From contig OY856186.1 of the NCBI GenBank assembly GCA_963693315.1, positions 304,202,627 through 304,266,626 on the forward strand: a DNA stretch of 64,000 bases, written 5' to 3'. Below are positions 63,181 to 64,000 of the stretch, piece after piece. This stretch comes from Diogma glabrata (Eukaryota; Arthropoda; Insecta; Diptera; Cylindrotomidae). The notes under the pieces were generated by a model. That model was not told the DNA's origin. It made no database searches and saw only the letters and a program-made list of their open reading frames with translations. The first letter of the stretch is position 1. Each line of letters opens with the position of its first letter. The position numbers were made by a program, and so were the translations under genes.

Positions 63181-64000
63181 TCCGCACGAAAACAACAAAA
63201 TATAACAATAATGTAATTTCACCCAGCCATATGCACCACATTCCCCTTCATCCACATTAAAGAAAGCAAATTTAAGTTAAATAACTAAAATCAGACTGTA
63301 ACACGTACTCAACGTATATTAGATTTTTTTTTACCAGCGAATACTAAAATTTGTTGTTCTGCGCATATTCATATGCGCATGTGCTAATATTCAGTGTCTC
63401 AGATTAAAATATCAAAAAAACTGTTGGGGTCCCCATTGAAATATACAAAAAAAACGGATAAAATTAATAAATTACTATTGAAATTCAAACAATTATAATA
63501 GGGTTTTGCCGAGCGCATTTAAAGAAGATGGACGTGGATAAAACTCTCCGTCGTGATAAATATATATATATATTTTTACTTTAATAATTTACCAAATTTA
63601 AAGTGTCTTATTACTCAATAAAAGTTATCTAAAATGTGTTTCAAACCAAGTGCTTCAATAATATATAATATATGATATATAATAATATATAATAATGGTG
63701 GTATTTTAAAAATAATTTAATTTTTCTAATTAAAAGATTGAAAAAATCAGGAAAATAATTTTTTTTTCTCTTGAAATTCTCGTAATTTATGGTTTTCAAT
63801 TCGATACAACATTGTTGTGTCGTTTGTTTATTTTTATTACTTTTTTTCATTTAAAATTAAATGAAATTAAACCGTAGTGATTTTAGTCGATGAAAATTAT
63901 TAACATTTTCAAAAAGGTTATAGAATTTATCTGATTTTTGTAGTGTTAAATTAAGAAACGATCTAATCAACAAGTCGTGGTATATAAGCCGTGTTCGATT
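63181..64000. other. No gene seen
   Basis: AT-rich, with short repeated ATATAATA near 63660. No coding signal; the window ends in unresolved sequence. Confidence 0.4.

Overview
This is AT-rich eukaryotic nuclear DNA, almost certainly from an arthropod and probably an insect. The support is an irritans-type mariner closely resembling Himar1, a complete BEL/Pao retrotransposon, Penelope-like elements (PLEs), a P/THAP-type transposase, a DUF4806-type gene with spliced exons, and many fold-back and MITE-like repeats. There is no operon, Shine-Dalgarno or CRISPR organisation. No host gene is complete. The window is a transposon graveyard with a few young insertions. Species cannot be named from the sequence.

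Layout: 0.6-2.2 kb holds a minus-strand DUF4806-type gene with a clear intron and two apparent one-base frame breaks. At 2.6-3.9 kb is an intact-looking mariner. At 4.2-5.7 kb is a structured repeat, here called family A (large hairpin, minisatellite, terminal hairpin). At 6.4-7.6 kb is a 590-bp tandem duplication. At 10.4-11.4 kb is a 492-bp tandem duplication; it and its upstream flank carry five TGACGTCA palindromes. At 11.6-13.6 kb is the broken 5' part of a Polinton-like protein-primed DNA polymerase gene, interrupted by a poly(A)-tailed insertion. At 14.0-15.1 kb are unrecognised coding remnants on the minus strand. At 15.24-22.02 kb is a complete BEL/Pao element inserted in a 191-bp tandem array with a perfect 5-bp target duplication.

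At 23.7-32.6 kb is a large element with long inverted repeats. It encloses a decayed THAP/P-type transposase and has been hit by a hAT MITE and a nested pair of inverted-repeat elements. At 33.19-35.24 kb is a 2-kb fold-back. At 36.2-37.9 kb is a PLE remnant with a hammerhead-like motif, hit by a second copy of the hAT MITE. At 37.9-40.7 kb is a degraded member of an uncharacterised multicopy protein family (DGV and DTTASN motifs). At 42.8-43.55 kb is another fold-back.

From 43.7 to 57.3 kb lies a second family A copy, split by an 11.4-kb insertion with 10-bp terminal inverted repeats (CCCTACCGGC). That insertion contains a fold-back, a TTCGGG-rich MITE, an orphan exon, two PLE copies head to head (arms about 2.43 kb) flanked by (TA)n tracts, and another MITE. 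From 57.3 to 64 kb are more ends of the CCCTACCGGC family, a fold-back, and a heavily decayed third PLE.

The elements do not act together as a pathway. What can be read is a nesting history. The youngest events appear to be the BEL/Pao insertion, the mariner, the two hAT MITEs with intact 8-bp target duplications, and the PLE pair.
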